Source: Cryptomeria japonica
Taxonomy: Eukaryota > Streptophyta > Pinopsida > Cupressales > Cupressaceae
Reading direction: 5' to 3'
NCBI RefSeq assembly: GCF_030272615.1
Contig: NC_081409.1
Coordinates: forward strand, 244,987,502-245,051,501
Length of the DNA: 64,000 nucleotides
A model generated the notes under the pieces. It saw only the letters and a list, made by a program, of their open reading frames with translations, ran no database searches and had not been told where the DNA came from. The translations under genes and the position numbers were made by a program. This document shows positions 33,143 through 44,640 of this stretch, in pieces; position 1 is the stretch's first letter, and each line of letters opens with the position of its first letter.

Positions 33143-34662
33143 TGTTGGCATTCCAATTACAATGAGAGATTGTTGGCATTTCAATGAGATTATTGAGAAG
33201 GTTGTTGATGATTATGGATATAACCGATTAAGGATGTTTACTGTCTTAATAACATTATTTTGTCATTGATGTCAAGAAATTGATTTTCTGATTCAGTATT
33301 TTGTTTCCATATCTTGAGAAGATTGATTTGAAGAGAAGTAAGATGTCGGTAAAAGACACAGAAATAATATGATGAATAAGGAGAGGAATAAGTTATTCAA
33401 TGGGCAACTATTACCGAGTTAGACAATGATGAGATCATGATGTTTAGATTGTTTTGATAACCTACATATGTTGTTAATTGTAAGGTCAATACTATACTAT
33501 GTCACCGACCAAAGAACCTAGTCAGTAAACCCTAAGGAACCTAGTCGGTAAACCCTAAGGTTATTGCTATCAGTTAATGAAGGCGGAATGTCTACCGAGT
33601 AAAGTTTAGTATTTACTGAGTTGCAACCGAGCAGTAATAGAATGCATTGGATGATTAAAAGCATTATTTAATGAAGGAAGCTGATGAGCTAGAGTTGATT
33701 AAATGATTGGTATGTCATGTATAAAGTTTGTTAAGAATCTATGGCATTGAAAGATCGGTAGGAAGATCTACAACTCAGATTGAATTGCAATACCCTAGCA
33801 CAAGTTCCAAGAAATGTATGCAAGTTCCAAGGTGAGGTAAAATGTTTTCAGATCGAAGGATACATTGAACCTAGTCAAGTTTGAAGATCTGATGGCTATG
33901 ATTGATCATGGGAAATGTGATCAATAAGATTCAATGGTTAGCAAATTGTTTATAAATAAGGAATTATTGATAAACAATGTATGCGGGAAAATGTAAGCAT
34001 AGGGATGCTACATAGTGATTACCGAGCACATAAGCTTGAAGACCTATTTGATTAACAGAGTATAGAGCCCAACAGAAGGACAAGATAACTCCTATGACTA
34101 AGAAGTATTGAGAAAATAAGAATCTACTTTAGCATTTTAGATGTGAAGTTGCAGATATAGTTTATTACTGTTATTTTGTAAAGTGACAGAAAATCCCTTA
34201 ACCGAGTAGACTTAATAGTCTTATTTGTAAAACCTCTAGCACGGTAACATTCTAAATGAGTGTTTGAAATCCTTTGATAAGGTCACTTCTAACAAAGTGA
34301 AGATCCTAACAGATCTGAGGGAAATCCCTTAACCGGGTCACATCTAGCAATGTGTTTGTAATCTTTAACAGGATTTGCTTTTAACTGAGCATACTCTAGA
34401 AGATTATATTTCTTAGTGGGTCCGAAATCCCACAGTGGTTTTTCTCTATTTGGGTTTCCACATTAAATGTAGTGTTGAATGTGTTGTGATGTTATCTATT
34501 TATGTGTTTGCATGTTTAGCAGTTTTTGGTTACATTGCTGAAGTATATGTTATCGAGGTTGAATCTGTTGATTTTATGGAAGTTTAAGTTTGTATGATTC
34601 ACCCGCCCCTCTCATCTTGTTAGCTTGGCATCTGTACTTTACAATTAGTATCAGAACTATCA
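33143..34662 (+). repeat. Copia-1 5' LTR
   Basis: It begins TGTTGGCATTCC and ends GAACTATCA. It contains repeated ACCGAG words, the mini-hairpin array (34194-34407) and the conserved CCCACAGTGGTTTTTC.C block at about 34428. The terminal TGTTGGCATT is repeated 28 bp further in (33171). Confidence 0.93.
34194..34407 (+). repeat. TAAC-loop mini-hairpin array, Copia-1 5' LTR
   Basis: About twelve small stem-loops follow one another with little space. Clear ones are GACTTAATAGTC, CCTTTGATAAGG, CACTTCTAACAAAGTG, GATCCTAACAGATC, CCCTTAACCGGG, CACATCTAGCAATGTG, AATCTTTAACAGGATT and GCTTTTAACTGAGC. Loops are mostly six bases of the form YTARCM, while stems differ. As RNA this would be a string of hairpins in the LTR transcript. 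Confidence 0.75.
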
Positions 34663-34680
34663 ATTGGTATCAAAGCTTTG
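34663..34680 (+). promoter_or_regulatory. Primer-binding site, initiator tRNA-Met type
   Basis: TTGGTATCAAAGC directly after the LTR resembles the complement of the 3' end of initiator tRNA-Met (TGGTATCAGAGC) with one change. It would prime minus-strand cDNA. Confidence 0.8.
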
Positions 34681-34726
34681 GACTCCGGAAGAAAAGTTTA
34701 AAGGTACTTGAAGCAAAGATCCAAAG

Positions 34727-36229
34727 ATGTATAAGAGGGATGCACCGAAGCTGAACAAGTCTAGTTTCTCTACATGGCAGAAAAGGATGAAGCTGCACTT
34801 ATCAAGAGTTGGAGAATATGCAACATATTATCTAGAGAATGATTTCATTACACTGAGCACCTATCCATTGACAATGGAAGAGATAAAGGCAAAGCAAGAA
34901 CATAATCAAGCAATGATTGAGATATCATCAGCATTGACCGACTCAGAGTTTAATGATCTAGAAGGTTGCAGTGATGCAAAAGCAATGTGGGACAAACTCA
35001 TATCTGTGTATGGCGGTGATGAACATGTTCAAAGAGAAAAAGTGGATAGTTTAAGAGGACAAATTGAATCTATGAGGATGAATGAAGGTGAGAACATAAC
35101 CCAGTATAGTACAAGACTAAAGGAGATTGTCAATCAAATTAAAGGAGCAGGTGGAACTGTTGAAGAAAAGGATGTAACAAGTAAGTTGTTGAGAACCCTT
35201 CTACCAACTTATGCAATCTGAGTCTCTGCAATCAATGAATTGAGGTCTGTACCCAATATGCTAGTTTCTTTAGATGCTACTATCGGTAAGCTACATGCAT
35301 TTGAGTTAAGTAATTTTGATAACAGTGGGTCTTCGGTAAATAAAGTTGAATCTGCATTCAGTTCTTTTCATCTTGGTAAATCTAATGATTACAATGATAG
35401 AATGAGTAAGTATTCTGAAGGCGATCACAGTGGAGCAAGTGAAAGATTTTGTAAGAATATGGAAGAAGTACACAAGCTGTATGAGGAAATCAAAAAGCAA
35501 GAAGAGTTTGAAGTATTATTAGCCAGAAGGTTACCGAGAGGCAAAGGTAAGTATAAAGGAAAACTACCTTTGAAATGTTTCAATTGTGGTAAGATAGGAC
35601 ATATGGCTTCTAACTGTCCTGACAGAGATTCTACTGAAAAGAAAGATTACCAAGATGATAGACAGAAAGATAATCATTACAGAGGATACCAAGATTTCAG
35701 AAGGAGAGATATAAAGTCATGCCTAATAGCCGATGAGGAATCCAATAATGATAAATCTAATGAAACTGATACAGAGGAAGTAGTTTATGTGGCTATCAAA
35801 GATGGATCAGATGAAGAAAGGTATGAAGAAAAATCCCTAGTATCTCACATAAGTAAAAATGATTCTTGGATCATAGATAGTGAATGTTCACATCACATGA
35901 TAGGTGACAAACTCAAGTTTGTTAAGTTAGAAGATTATGATGGAGGTTATGTAAGATTTGGTAATGATGCACCATGTCCAGTAAAAGGTAAAGGATCCAT
36001 AACACTTCTTGACAATGCTAAATGTAATGATGTCTATTGGGTTGAAGGTTTGAAATACAATTTGTTGAGTGTAGCACAACTAAACAACGTATGTTACCGA
36101 ATAGAATTTCAGAAAGGAATTGTCAAAATTCATGACAAGCATGGAAAGTTAGCAGCTACCAAGACTCAAACAAAAGGTAACACATTTCATCTTGACTCAA
36201 CTCGGAACAATTGTCTTTATCAAAGATAG
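34727..36229 (+). pseudogene. Copia-1 gag and protease
   Basis: Gag starts MYKRDAPKLNKSSF at 34727. It forms the particle and binds RNA. One in-frame TGA lies at 35219-35221; the frame is otherwise open to 36229. The CCHC knuckle CFNCGKIGHMASNC (about 35578-35620) is complete. The protease region has IIDSECSHHM, where the family has DSGCSHH: the active-site Gly is Glu here (GAA at 35882-35884), which should disable cleavage. The same TGA occurs at the equivalent codon of Copia-2. After 36229 the frame shifts to reach the pre-integrase region. Confidence 0.9.
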
Positions 36230-36232
36230 ATG

Positions 36233-37425
36233 ATACCTGGTTATGGCATAAAAGGTTTTATCATGTAAATTTTGATAATCTGATCAAAATAAGTAAGATG
36301 CACTGAGTAAGAGGTCTACCGAGTTTGGAAAAACCTGAGAATGCTATGTGCTGAGAATTCTAGATGGGTAAGATGACTAGATCAAGCTTTACAAGTAAGT
36401 CTTACACTTCCAAGGGAATTTTAGATCTTGTGCATACTGATCTTTGTGGTCCTATGAAAGTTCAAAGTTATTATGGTGATAAATATTTCATATTATTTGT
36501 GGATGATTATTCAAGGATGATGTCAGTTATGTTTTTAAAAGAAAAATCATAAACTTTTCAAATGTTTAAATGGTACAAGGCAAGAGTTGAAAATGAAACA
36601 GGAAGACAATTGAAATGTCTTAGATTTGATAGAGGAGGAGAGTTCACCTCTAATGAGTTCAACTTATTCTGCAACAATCATGGTATAAAAATACAAGTCT
36701 CTGCACTGAGAACTCCACAACAAAATGGGATAGCTTAGAGAAGAAATAGATCTATTGTGGATTGTGCCAGAACCCTGATGATTGAAAAGAAAGTGCCACA
36801 AACATTTTGGAGAGAAGCAATAAGCACAACAGTTTACACCCTAAACCAAGTACAACTGAAGAAAGGGACTATGAAGACACCATATGAGATCTGGTATGAC
36901 AAGAAACCTAATGTAAGTTATTTTAAAATCTTTGGAAGTAGATGCTATGTACACAAAGATGATAGAAATGGAAAATTTGATCAGAAAAGTGAAGAAGGAA
37001 TGTTTCTAGGTTATTCTTCTAGAAGCAAAGCATTTAAATGTCTAATCAAATCATCTAACAAAATAGTAGAAAGTGCAAATGTGAAAATTGATGAATTTGC
37101 ATAAAGAAATGATGAAGGAAATTCCAAGGAACCAGAAGATTATGAAGAATTTGTCTTTGTTCAACCGACAAGTCCTACCGAGAGAATTACTGAAGAAAAT
37201 AAAGAGGATATCCAGTCACTGAGTGATGAAGAAGATCATGTAGAGCCTACCAAGCCTGTATTAGCCAAGTATGTCAGAAGACATCATGCATCAAGTCAAA
37301 TTATAGGAAATAAGGATGATCCAGTGATGACAAGGAACAAACTGAGATAGAACACATGTCTGATATCTGAATTTGAACCAAGAATAGTAAAAGAGGCATT
37401 TAACAGTGAAGATTGGGTAAATGCT
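36233..37425 (+). pseudogene. Copia-1 integrase, broken
   Basis: The pre-integrase block TWLWHKRFYHVNFDNL follows a frame change. The integrase core shows the first catalytic Asp in VHTDLCGP and the second in FDRGGEF. The Glu expected in the block QQNGIAERRN is a TAG (36736-36738), so the catalytic triad is cut. More stops lie at about 36303, 36351, 36549 and 37102. The C-terminal block TPYEIWYDKKPNVSYFKIFG is clear. Integrase would join cDNA to the chromosome; this copy cannot. Confidence 0.9.
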
Positions 37426-38912
37426 ATGACAGAAGAGATTGATCAAATCAAGAAGAATGACACATGGACACTGGTCCCAAGACCAAAGGACAAAAATATA
37501 ATTGGTACAAAGTGGATTTTCATAAACAAGCTAAATGAAAAAGGTGAGGTCATTCGAAATAAAGCAAGACTAGTTTGCAAAGGATATGCTCAAGAAGAAG
37601 GAATAGATTATGGCAAGACCTTTGCACCTGTGGCAAGACTTGAAGGAGTAAGAACATTGTTGGCATATGTTGCTTTCAAAAATTTCAAGGTATATCAAAT
37701 GGATGTCAAATCTGCATTTTTGAATGGTATATTAGAAGAAGAAGTTTATATTGAACAACTTGAAGGATTTGTTGAAGACAAGAATAAAGATCAGGTATGT
37801 AAATTGAACAAAGCTTTATATGGTTTGAAACAAGCACCTAGAGCATGGTATGAGAGATTGTACTCTTATTTGATCAAGATTGGTTTTATAAGAACAAGTA
37901 AAAACAACAATATGTACATGAAGAATGATGAAGACAATGGAATACTGATCTCAACCATATTTGTTGATGACATTATATTTTGTGGAAATGATTCTCTATG
38001 CAAAAACTTTGGAAATGAAATGATCAAAGAATTTGAGATGTCACTAATCGGTGATATAAAGTATTTTATAGGTTTACAGATACTGCAAATGAAGATGAGA
38101 TTTTCATTACTCAATCCAAGTACATAAAGGAAATCTTGAAGAAATTTGGAATGGAGGATTCAAAACCAGTAAGCACTCCTATGACTACCAACTGTAAACT
38201 ATCAAACAATGATGAATCTGCATCTATTGATGAGACACTTTACCGATCTATGATTGGAAAGTTGCAATATGTTGTTCACATCAGACAAGATATAGCACAT
38301 GCAGTAGGTATTGTTGCAAGATTTTCTGCAAATCCCAAAGAAACACATATGACAACAATTAAAAGAATTTTTAGATACCCGAGAGGCACTGAAGATTATG
38401 GCTTAGTCTATGACAAGAGAAATGATTTTGATTTAAAATTTTATACTGATGTTGATTGGGCAAGAAACATTGATGATAGAAAAAGTACAAGTGGAGGAGC
38501 TTTCTTTTTAGGAGAAAGGCTAGTAAGTTGGCTTAGCAAGAAACAAGGATGTGTTTCATAGTCAACAACATAAGCTCAATATGTTGCTGCAGCATTGAAT
38601 TGCACTAATATAGCATGGATCAAACAACTGTTGGAAGGCATAAATGAGAAAGTTACCGAGCTAGTAACTATATTCTGTGATAATGCTAGTGCCATTAACA
38701 TTTCAAAGAATCCTGTAATGCATTCTAAGACAAAGCACATCTCTATCAAATATCATTATCTTAGAGAAGAAGTTCAAGAGAAGAAAGTGGTGTTGGAGTA
38801 TGTTAGCACAAAGGAACAAATAGAAGATATCTTCACCAAGCCACTGCCAAGGGACACTTTTGAGTATCTCAGAAGCAAGTTAGGGGTCCTACCCCTATCT
38901 TCTACTCACTGA
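37426..38912 (+). pseudogene. Copia-1 reverse transcriptase and RNase H
   Basis: RT begins near the block DTWTLVPRPKDKNIIGTKW, with VYQMDVKSAFLNG, the KALYGLKQAPRAWY block and catalytic TIFVDDIIFCG at about 37955-37990. A frameshift near 38095 moves to KFGMEDSKPVSTPM. RNase H includes FYTDVDWARNIDDRKSTSGG, then stops at 38559-38561 and shortly after, and resumes at 38595 with FCDNASAI, HSKTKHISIKYHYLRE and the terminal DIFTKPLPRDTFEYLRSKLG. The order integrase before RT defines copia. RT and most RNase H motifs are present. Confidence 0.93.
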
Positions 38913-39287
38913 CCAAGTTTGGTGAAAGCATCAATTCGATGACTCTACAAAATACTTTTTATGAGTTGATGCTGATTTACACACTTTAGGAGGTTTTCTA
39001 AAGGTGTGTAGAAAACAATACAAGGAACAGGAATTGTAGACACAAATGCTCTGACTGAGACTGAGTTGATACATATCAGTAAGGAAATCACTTCTGAGAG
39101 GAAGAAAACATGTTTTAGCTCTTTTACTTTTTGGCATTATTGTCAAAGGGGGAGAAGACTGATGAAAGGAGGAGAAGACTAATGTATGGGAGAGAAATTT
39201 GATGACAGGAGGAGAGCATTTCAGAATCTCACAACAATCTGAATCCGAATCAATTAGGTCAAATCAATTGGTTTTGTCATCAATGCC
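38913..39287 (+). other. Copia-1 region between pol and the 3' LTR
   Basis: Non-coding stretch of about 375 bp. It holds a second purine run, CAAAGGGGGAGAAGAC, near 39136-39151, about 150 bp before the real polypurine tract. Confidence 0.6.
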
Positions 39288-39299
39288 AAAGGGGGAGAT
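39288..39299 (+). promoter_or_regulatory. Polypurine tract of Copia-1
   Basis: AAAGGGGGAGAT lies immediately before the 3' LTR, the place where plus-strand cDNA is primed. Confidence 0.88.
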
Positions 39300-40795
39300 T
39301 GTTGGCATTCCAATTACAATGAGAGATTGTTGGCATTTCAATGAGGATATTGAGAAGGTTGTTGATGATTATGGATATAACTGATTAAGGATGTTTACTG
39401 TCTTAATAACATGATTTTGTCATTGATGTCAAGAAATTGATTTTCTGATTTAGTATTTTGTTGCCATATCTTGAGAAGATTGATTTGAAGAGAATTAAGA
39501 TGTCGGTAAAAGACACAGAAAGAATATGATGAATAAGGGGAGGAATAAGTTATTCAATGGGCAACTATTACCGAGCTAGACAATGATGAGATCATGATGT
39601 TTAGATTGTTTTGATATCCTACATATGTTGTTAATTGTAAGGTCAATACTATACTATGTCACCGAGCAAAGAACCTAGTCGGTAAACCCTAAGGTTATCG
39701 CTATCGGTTAATGAAGGCGGAATGTCTACCGAGTAAAGTTTAGTATTTACCGAGTTGCAACCGAGCAGTAATAGAATGCATTGGATGATTAAAAGCGTTA
39801 TTTAATGAAGGAAGCTAATGAGATGGAGTTGATTAAATGATTGGTATGTCATGCATAAAGTCTGTTAAGAATCTATGGCATTGAAAGATCGACAAGAAGA
39901 TCTACAACTCAGATTGAACCGCAATACCCTAGCACAAGTTCCAAGAAATGTATGCAAGTTCCAAGGTGAGGTAAAACATTTTCAGATCAAAGGATACATT
40001 GATCCTAGTCAAATTTGAAGATCTGATGGCTATGATTGATCATGGGAAATGTGATCAATAAGATTCAGCGGTTAGCAAATTGTTTATAAATAAGGAATTG
40101 TTGATAAACAATGTATGCGAGCAAATGTAAGCACAGGGATGCTACATAGTGATTACCAAGCACATAATCTTGAAGACCTATTTGATTAATAGAGTATAGA
40201 GCCCAGCAGAAGGACAAGATAAGTCCTATGACTAAGAAGTATTGAGCAAATAAGAATTTGCTTTAGCATTTTAGATGTGAAGTTGCAGATATAGTTTATT
40301 ACTGTTATTTTGTAAAGTGACAGAAAATCCCTTAACCGAGTAGACTTAACAATCTTATTTGTGAAACCTCTAGCAAGGTAACATTCTGAATGAGTGTTTG
40401 AAATCCTTTGACAAGGTCACTTCTAACAAAGTGAAGATCCTAACAGATCTGAGGGAAATCCCTTAACCGGGTCACATCTAGCAATGTGTTTGTAATCTTT
40501 AACAGGATTTGCTTTTAACCGAGCATACTCTAGAAGATTATATTTCTTAGTGGGTCCGAAATCCCACAGTGGTTTTTCCCTATTTGGGTTTCCACGTTAA
40601 ATCTAGTGTTGAATGTGTTGTGATGTTATCTGTTTATGTGTTTTCATGTTTAGCAGTTTTTGGTTACATTGCTGAAGTATATGTTACCAAGGTTGAACCT
40701 GTTGATTTTATGGAAGTTTAAGTTTGTTTGATTCACCCCCCCTCTCATCTTGTTAGCTTGGAATTTGTACTTTACAATTAGTATCAAAACTATCA
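39300..40795 (+). repeat. Copia-1 3' LTR
   Basis: It begins TGTTGGCATTCC and ends AACTATCA. It differs from the 5' LTR by scattered substitutions and lacks the 23-bp duplication. The mini-hairpin array lies at 40328-40541. Confidence 0.93.
40328..40541 (+). repeat. TAAC-loop mini-hairpin array, Copia-1 3' LTR
   Basis: Same series as in the 5' LTR; CCTTTGACAAGG, CACTTCTAACAAAGTG, GATCCTAACAGATC, CCCTTAACCGGG and CACATCTAGCAATGTG all still pair. The GACTTAAC.. hairpin has lost one pair here (AATC). Confidence 0.75.
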
Positions 40796-40800
40796 CCATT

Positions 40801-42676
40801 GACTAAGATAGAGGTGTTGGTTGTAGAAATAAGCTGCCATATAAGCTCCCTTACTTTCTTTCCAAAACAAAAGCCTCCAAAATCTTAAGAAGAAAATCCT
40901 AGTCCATCAAATCATAGGATTTTGACAAATCTAGCTTAAGAAGAAAACCTTATCTCTTAGACTCAACAAGAGAATGAATATTTTCATGCACTATAACTAT
41001 CGAGCCTATAATTTGTCTTCTCGGTATAAATCCAACTTGCTGAGAAGAAATGAGAAGAGGTGGCACAAACAGCAATCTAGAAGTGAGCACTTTGGAAATG
41101 ATCTTGTAAAAAGAATTACAAAGACTACTGGGTTGAAAATCATCAATAGAATTAGCTCCAGGCCTTTTCAGGATAAGAACAATGAAAGTTGAATTAATTC
41201 CTTTAAGCATCCTTCTAGATCCAAAAAACTCCTTCATAACATTACAAATATCTTCAGCAACAATGTCCCAAAAGCTGTGAAAGAAGAACATTGGAAAACT
41301 ATCAAGGCTAGTGGCCTTATTACCTTCAAAGGAAAAAACAATAGTTTAAATCTCTTGACTAGAAGGGATAGCTGATAACATTTTGTTGTGCTCATCCTTA
41401 AGAATATTTGGAATGATGTCTATGAGACACTGTTGAGCCTCAGGTCTTAGACTCATGTTAGTAAATAAGAGTCCACTAAAATAGCGAACCGCCTCACTAC
41501 TAATATCAGCCTCAGAATCAAGCAAAGTGTCATCCCTAAGAATATGGTTGATCTGAAGCCCTGTGTTTCATGGTTGAGAGGTGGAAGAATTTAGTATTCT
41601 TGTCACTAGCGGCTAGCCAAGTAGCTCTCGACCTCTACTTCCATAACTCCTCTTCCTTTGAGATAATATCATGTAATTTTGACAGGATTTCATTTTCTCT
41701 TGCTAAGTAGTCCTCCTTATAACCTTCTGCCTGAATTTTATCTTGAATTTCCTTCAAATCCAACTAGATAGCAGCCTTATTAGCAAAAACATACCCAAAG
41801 GATTCCTTATTCCATTTTCTAATATTCTTCTTGACCTCCCCAAGCTTCTTTGTCACTCTAAACATGGCAAAACCATTAATGTTGATATTCCACCAGTGCT
41901 TGATATTATCATAAAAAGAAGGATGTGAAAGCCATATTTTTTCAAACCTAAAGGGAAAGTTAAATTCCTAGACACAAAACTATCAATAAAACTTATAGGG
42001 TAATGATCAGAACTAATTCTAGATAGAGTTGAGAGAGAGTACAATTAATTACAGACCCAATCATTAGAAACTAGAGCCTGATCAAGTCTAACCTGAATAA
42101 GGTTATTACCAACTCTTCTATTGGTCCAGGTGAAGGAGGCACCTTTAAGATCCATATCAATCAACCCTTGGTTATTTATAAACTCCATTACATCCAAATT
42201 ACTATCCATCTGCACTGGGGATCCTCCAAATTTCTCAGAATCATTGATCGGGGTATTGAAATCACTTATGACCAACCAGGCCTCATTCAAAAATTTGGCT
42301 CTAAAATCAGCTAGGGATTTCCAGAAATTTCTTCTTGTTGACTTACTATTCGGGGCATAAATGTTAGAGAGAATCTAATTAAAAATATCTATAACATGAT
42401 GAAATTTGGTGGCCACATGATTAGAATCTTCCCAGACCTTCAAGCCAGTTATAAATTTAGATTCCAAAAAGAAGCAATTCCTCCTGAAGCACCATTAGAA
42501 TTATTACCATGAACGCCAAAATTAGTGAAGAACTTCAATCTCTCAACTCTTTCCTTAGGCATTTTTTATTATTGGAGAAAAATAATATCTAGCTTGTGAT
42601 CTCTAATAAAGTTACACAAAATTTCTTGTTTATGAGAGCTATTTAGCCCCCGCAAATTCCAAGACATAATCTTCAT
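40801..42676 (-). pseudogene. LINE-D ORF2, 5' part (endonuclease to RT)
   Basis: ORF2 starts MKIMSWNLRGLNSSHK at 42676. The QETK motif is destroyed: after FLQ two TAA codons replace the catalytic Glu. Later blocks are VISDFNTPINDSEKFGG, GASFTWTNRRVGNNLIQ, RLDQALVSNDW and RISSDHYPI (42290-41990). RT blocks at 41291-40950 include FIVLILKRPGANSIDDFQPS, LCNSFYKIISKVLTSRL and QQVGFIPRRQI. Stops and frame changes are frequent. The rest of RT lies across the copia at 33137. Confidence 0.85.
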
Positions 42677-42679
42677 TGC

Positions 42680-44628
42680 TTAGAAGGGGTTATATTCTTA
42701 CAGATCTTAGGGATAGTTCATTGTATCCCATCAACAATGTCTTGGCTAATGTCCTTCTCTCTATGCCATCTTGAGAATTTCCTCCCAACACTTCCTCTCG
42801 TCCCCACATCATCCCTAACTTTGTTCCTTGTAGACATCCCAGGTGCATTATTCTTCTTAGAACTCCTTATGTTCCTCGTAACTATATAAACCCACTGTCA
42901 TCCTCAAAATCTATTTCTTCTATACTCAAGGTTTCCTTCCTCGAATCATAGATTTTCTCTATTGTCTTGCCACTTGTACCCTTTTCTAGATTTAAGCTCT
43001 GGCAATTCATTTTTGAACTGGGTTGAGAAGTATCTCCCATACAATCCATCTCAACCTTTGGAAATGTAGATTTAACATAGTTGATTGAATCATTTGAGAT
43101 ATTCTCAGATTGACATTTTACAACTTTCTCCATATTCGTAGAGGGAGAATTAGAGATTTCCTCAATATAGGTCTCATCTTTACTGCCCTTTTTACCATCA
43201 GGGCAACTTACTTCCTTCCGATTTGATGCTCCATCAATTTCTTCACTTTTCTTCTCCAGCCAAGCTTCAAAGATTTCCTCAATATAGGTCTCATCTTTAC
43301 TGCCCTTTTTACCATCAGGGATACTTACTTCCTTCTGATCTGACGCTCTAGTTCTCTCTTCACCTTTCTTCTTCAACCTCCCCTCGAGATCAGTTTCTTC
43401 TTGCTCAGCTTCTCTATCTGAATTACTCAAAATACTGCCACACTCAAAGGATGTGTCGTTATCATCCCTCATATCATTGTTGACATGACTAACATTAGAT
43501 TTGACTCCTTCTGGAGGATCCCTTTTAGCCTTCCAATCTTTCTTCTCCATTCCATTAGATTTCTTAACATTGATTGAGCATTTTTTGCCCAATGAACCAA
43601 CTTTTTGCATTTAAAACAAACAAAGGGAAGGGTTTCAAACTCAATCAGTTGAACCCATTTCCCTAACTTAGAGAGAATCTCAATTGAGGAAGGGAGATCA
43701 ATGGATTGAACAATACTTTCACAGATCCTGGCAAAAACCAACCTCTTCCTAATGACAGTCATTTGATCTATCGATAATAGCTCCCCAAAAGAACTAGCAA
43801 TACCTCTGAAAATATCTTCATTCCAGAACTCCATTGGGAGCCTAGGCAACCTAACCCAAATAGGAACCATCAAAAATTTACTTCGATTAGTACCATTCGA
43901 TGTCCATTTTTCAAAGCCAATGATGACTTGCCAATGACCCAAGGCCCTCCGCAACTAATAGCAACAATATCCTCTTCACACAGAAAGGAAAATGAGAAAA
44001 AACCTTTAGGCATCGCAACAACCTCCACTTGCCCTTTCAAATGTCATTTTCTCTTCACAAATTCTTTGACCAATTCAATATTAGGCCAAGGACACATAAA
44101 ATTTACAACTAGAGACAAATCCATTAGGGAAATATTATGATCTACAATTGGGTCTCGAATGGTTATAGAAACACAACCTGAACCATTCTCTGAGGAAATC
44201 GTAAAAGGGGGAAAGGAAGATTTGCAATTGGGTTTGATGCCAAAGAGTGAAACCCAAGGTAAATGACCCCCCATATTTTTTCCGCCCAAACTCAAATTTG
44301 AATTTTTTACTTTCCTTCTTGGGTCCGCAGCACCACCACTGGCTCTTGAAACAAAACCATCTTGAATATTGTTGCTAGATCTCCCAACAACACATGAGTC
44401 CCCCTAAAAAGGGTGGATCCCATTAACAAAATTCAACTCCTCTCCTGGGTCCACCTAAAGGTCATGAGGCCTCGTGGAAGGGCGCTTCATTCTAGTTCCG
44501 AAAATAGATCCATCAAAGAGTGGAAAACCAACAGTCTATCCAGGATCATTCCTGCCATCTCCATTACCATTTGCCCCTCCATCATTTTGCAAAACGTTGT
44601 CATCTCCGCTAACTCCTCCCACCATCAT
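42680..44628 (-). pseudogene. LINE-D ORF1, DUF4283 plus damaged zinc knuckle
   Basis: It begins MVGGVSGDDNVLQNDGG near 44628, with stops soon after. The middle (43954-43469) is DUF4283-like, with WQVIIGFEKW, IWVRLPRLPMEFWNE and IDQMTVIRKRLVFAR. The knuckle CFKCKKLVHWAKNAQ lacks its last Cys. The frame 43610-42882 carries an acidic/basic low-complexity tail that contains a tandem duplication and ends in DFEDDSGFI shortly before ORF2. Stops and frame changes make it inactive. Confidence 0.82.
43155..43388 (-). repeat. In-frame 117-bp tandem duplication in LINE-D ORF1
   Basis: Two units start at 43155 and 43272. 117 bp equals 39 codons, so the frame is kept: the protein repeats KEVS.PDGKKGSKDETYIEE. 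Confidence 0.85.
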
Positions 44629-44640
44629 GATCATTAATTA

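Larger units (their letters stand above)
33138..40800 (+). mobile_element. Copia-1, complete Ty1/copia LTR retrotransposon
   Basis: The element is 33143-40795 (7653 bp) on the plus strand, opposite to the LINE it interrupts. Target duplication CCATT lies at 33138-33142 and 40796-40800. The LTRs start TGTTGG and end ATCA, with lengths 1520 and 1496 bp and similarity of about 97% over the first 170 bases. Most of the length difference is a roughly 23-bp duplication, GAACCTAGTC.GTAAACCCT, in the 5' LTR near 33510-33560. It has a primer-binding site, a polypurine tract, and gag, protease, integrase, RT, RNase H in copia order. The coding frame carries several lesions, so it is non-functional. Confidence 0.95.

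Noticed and set aside
34194-34407. CRISPR-like array of short repeats
   Set aside because: The repeated part is only a six-base loop with variable stems and no spacers, it lies in an LTR, and the genome is a plant.
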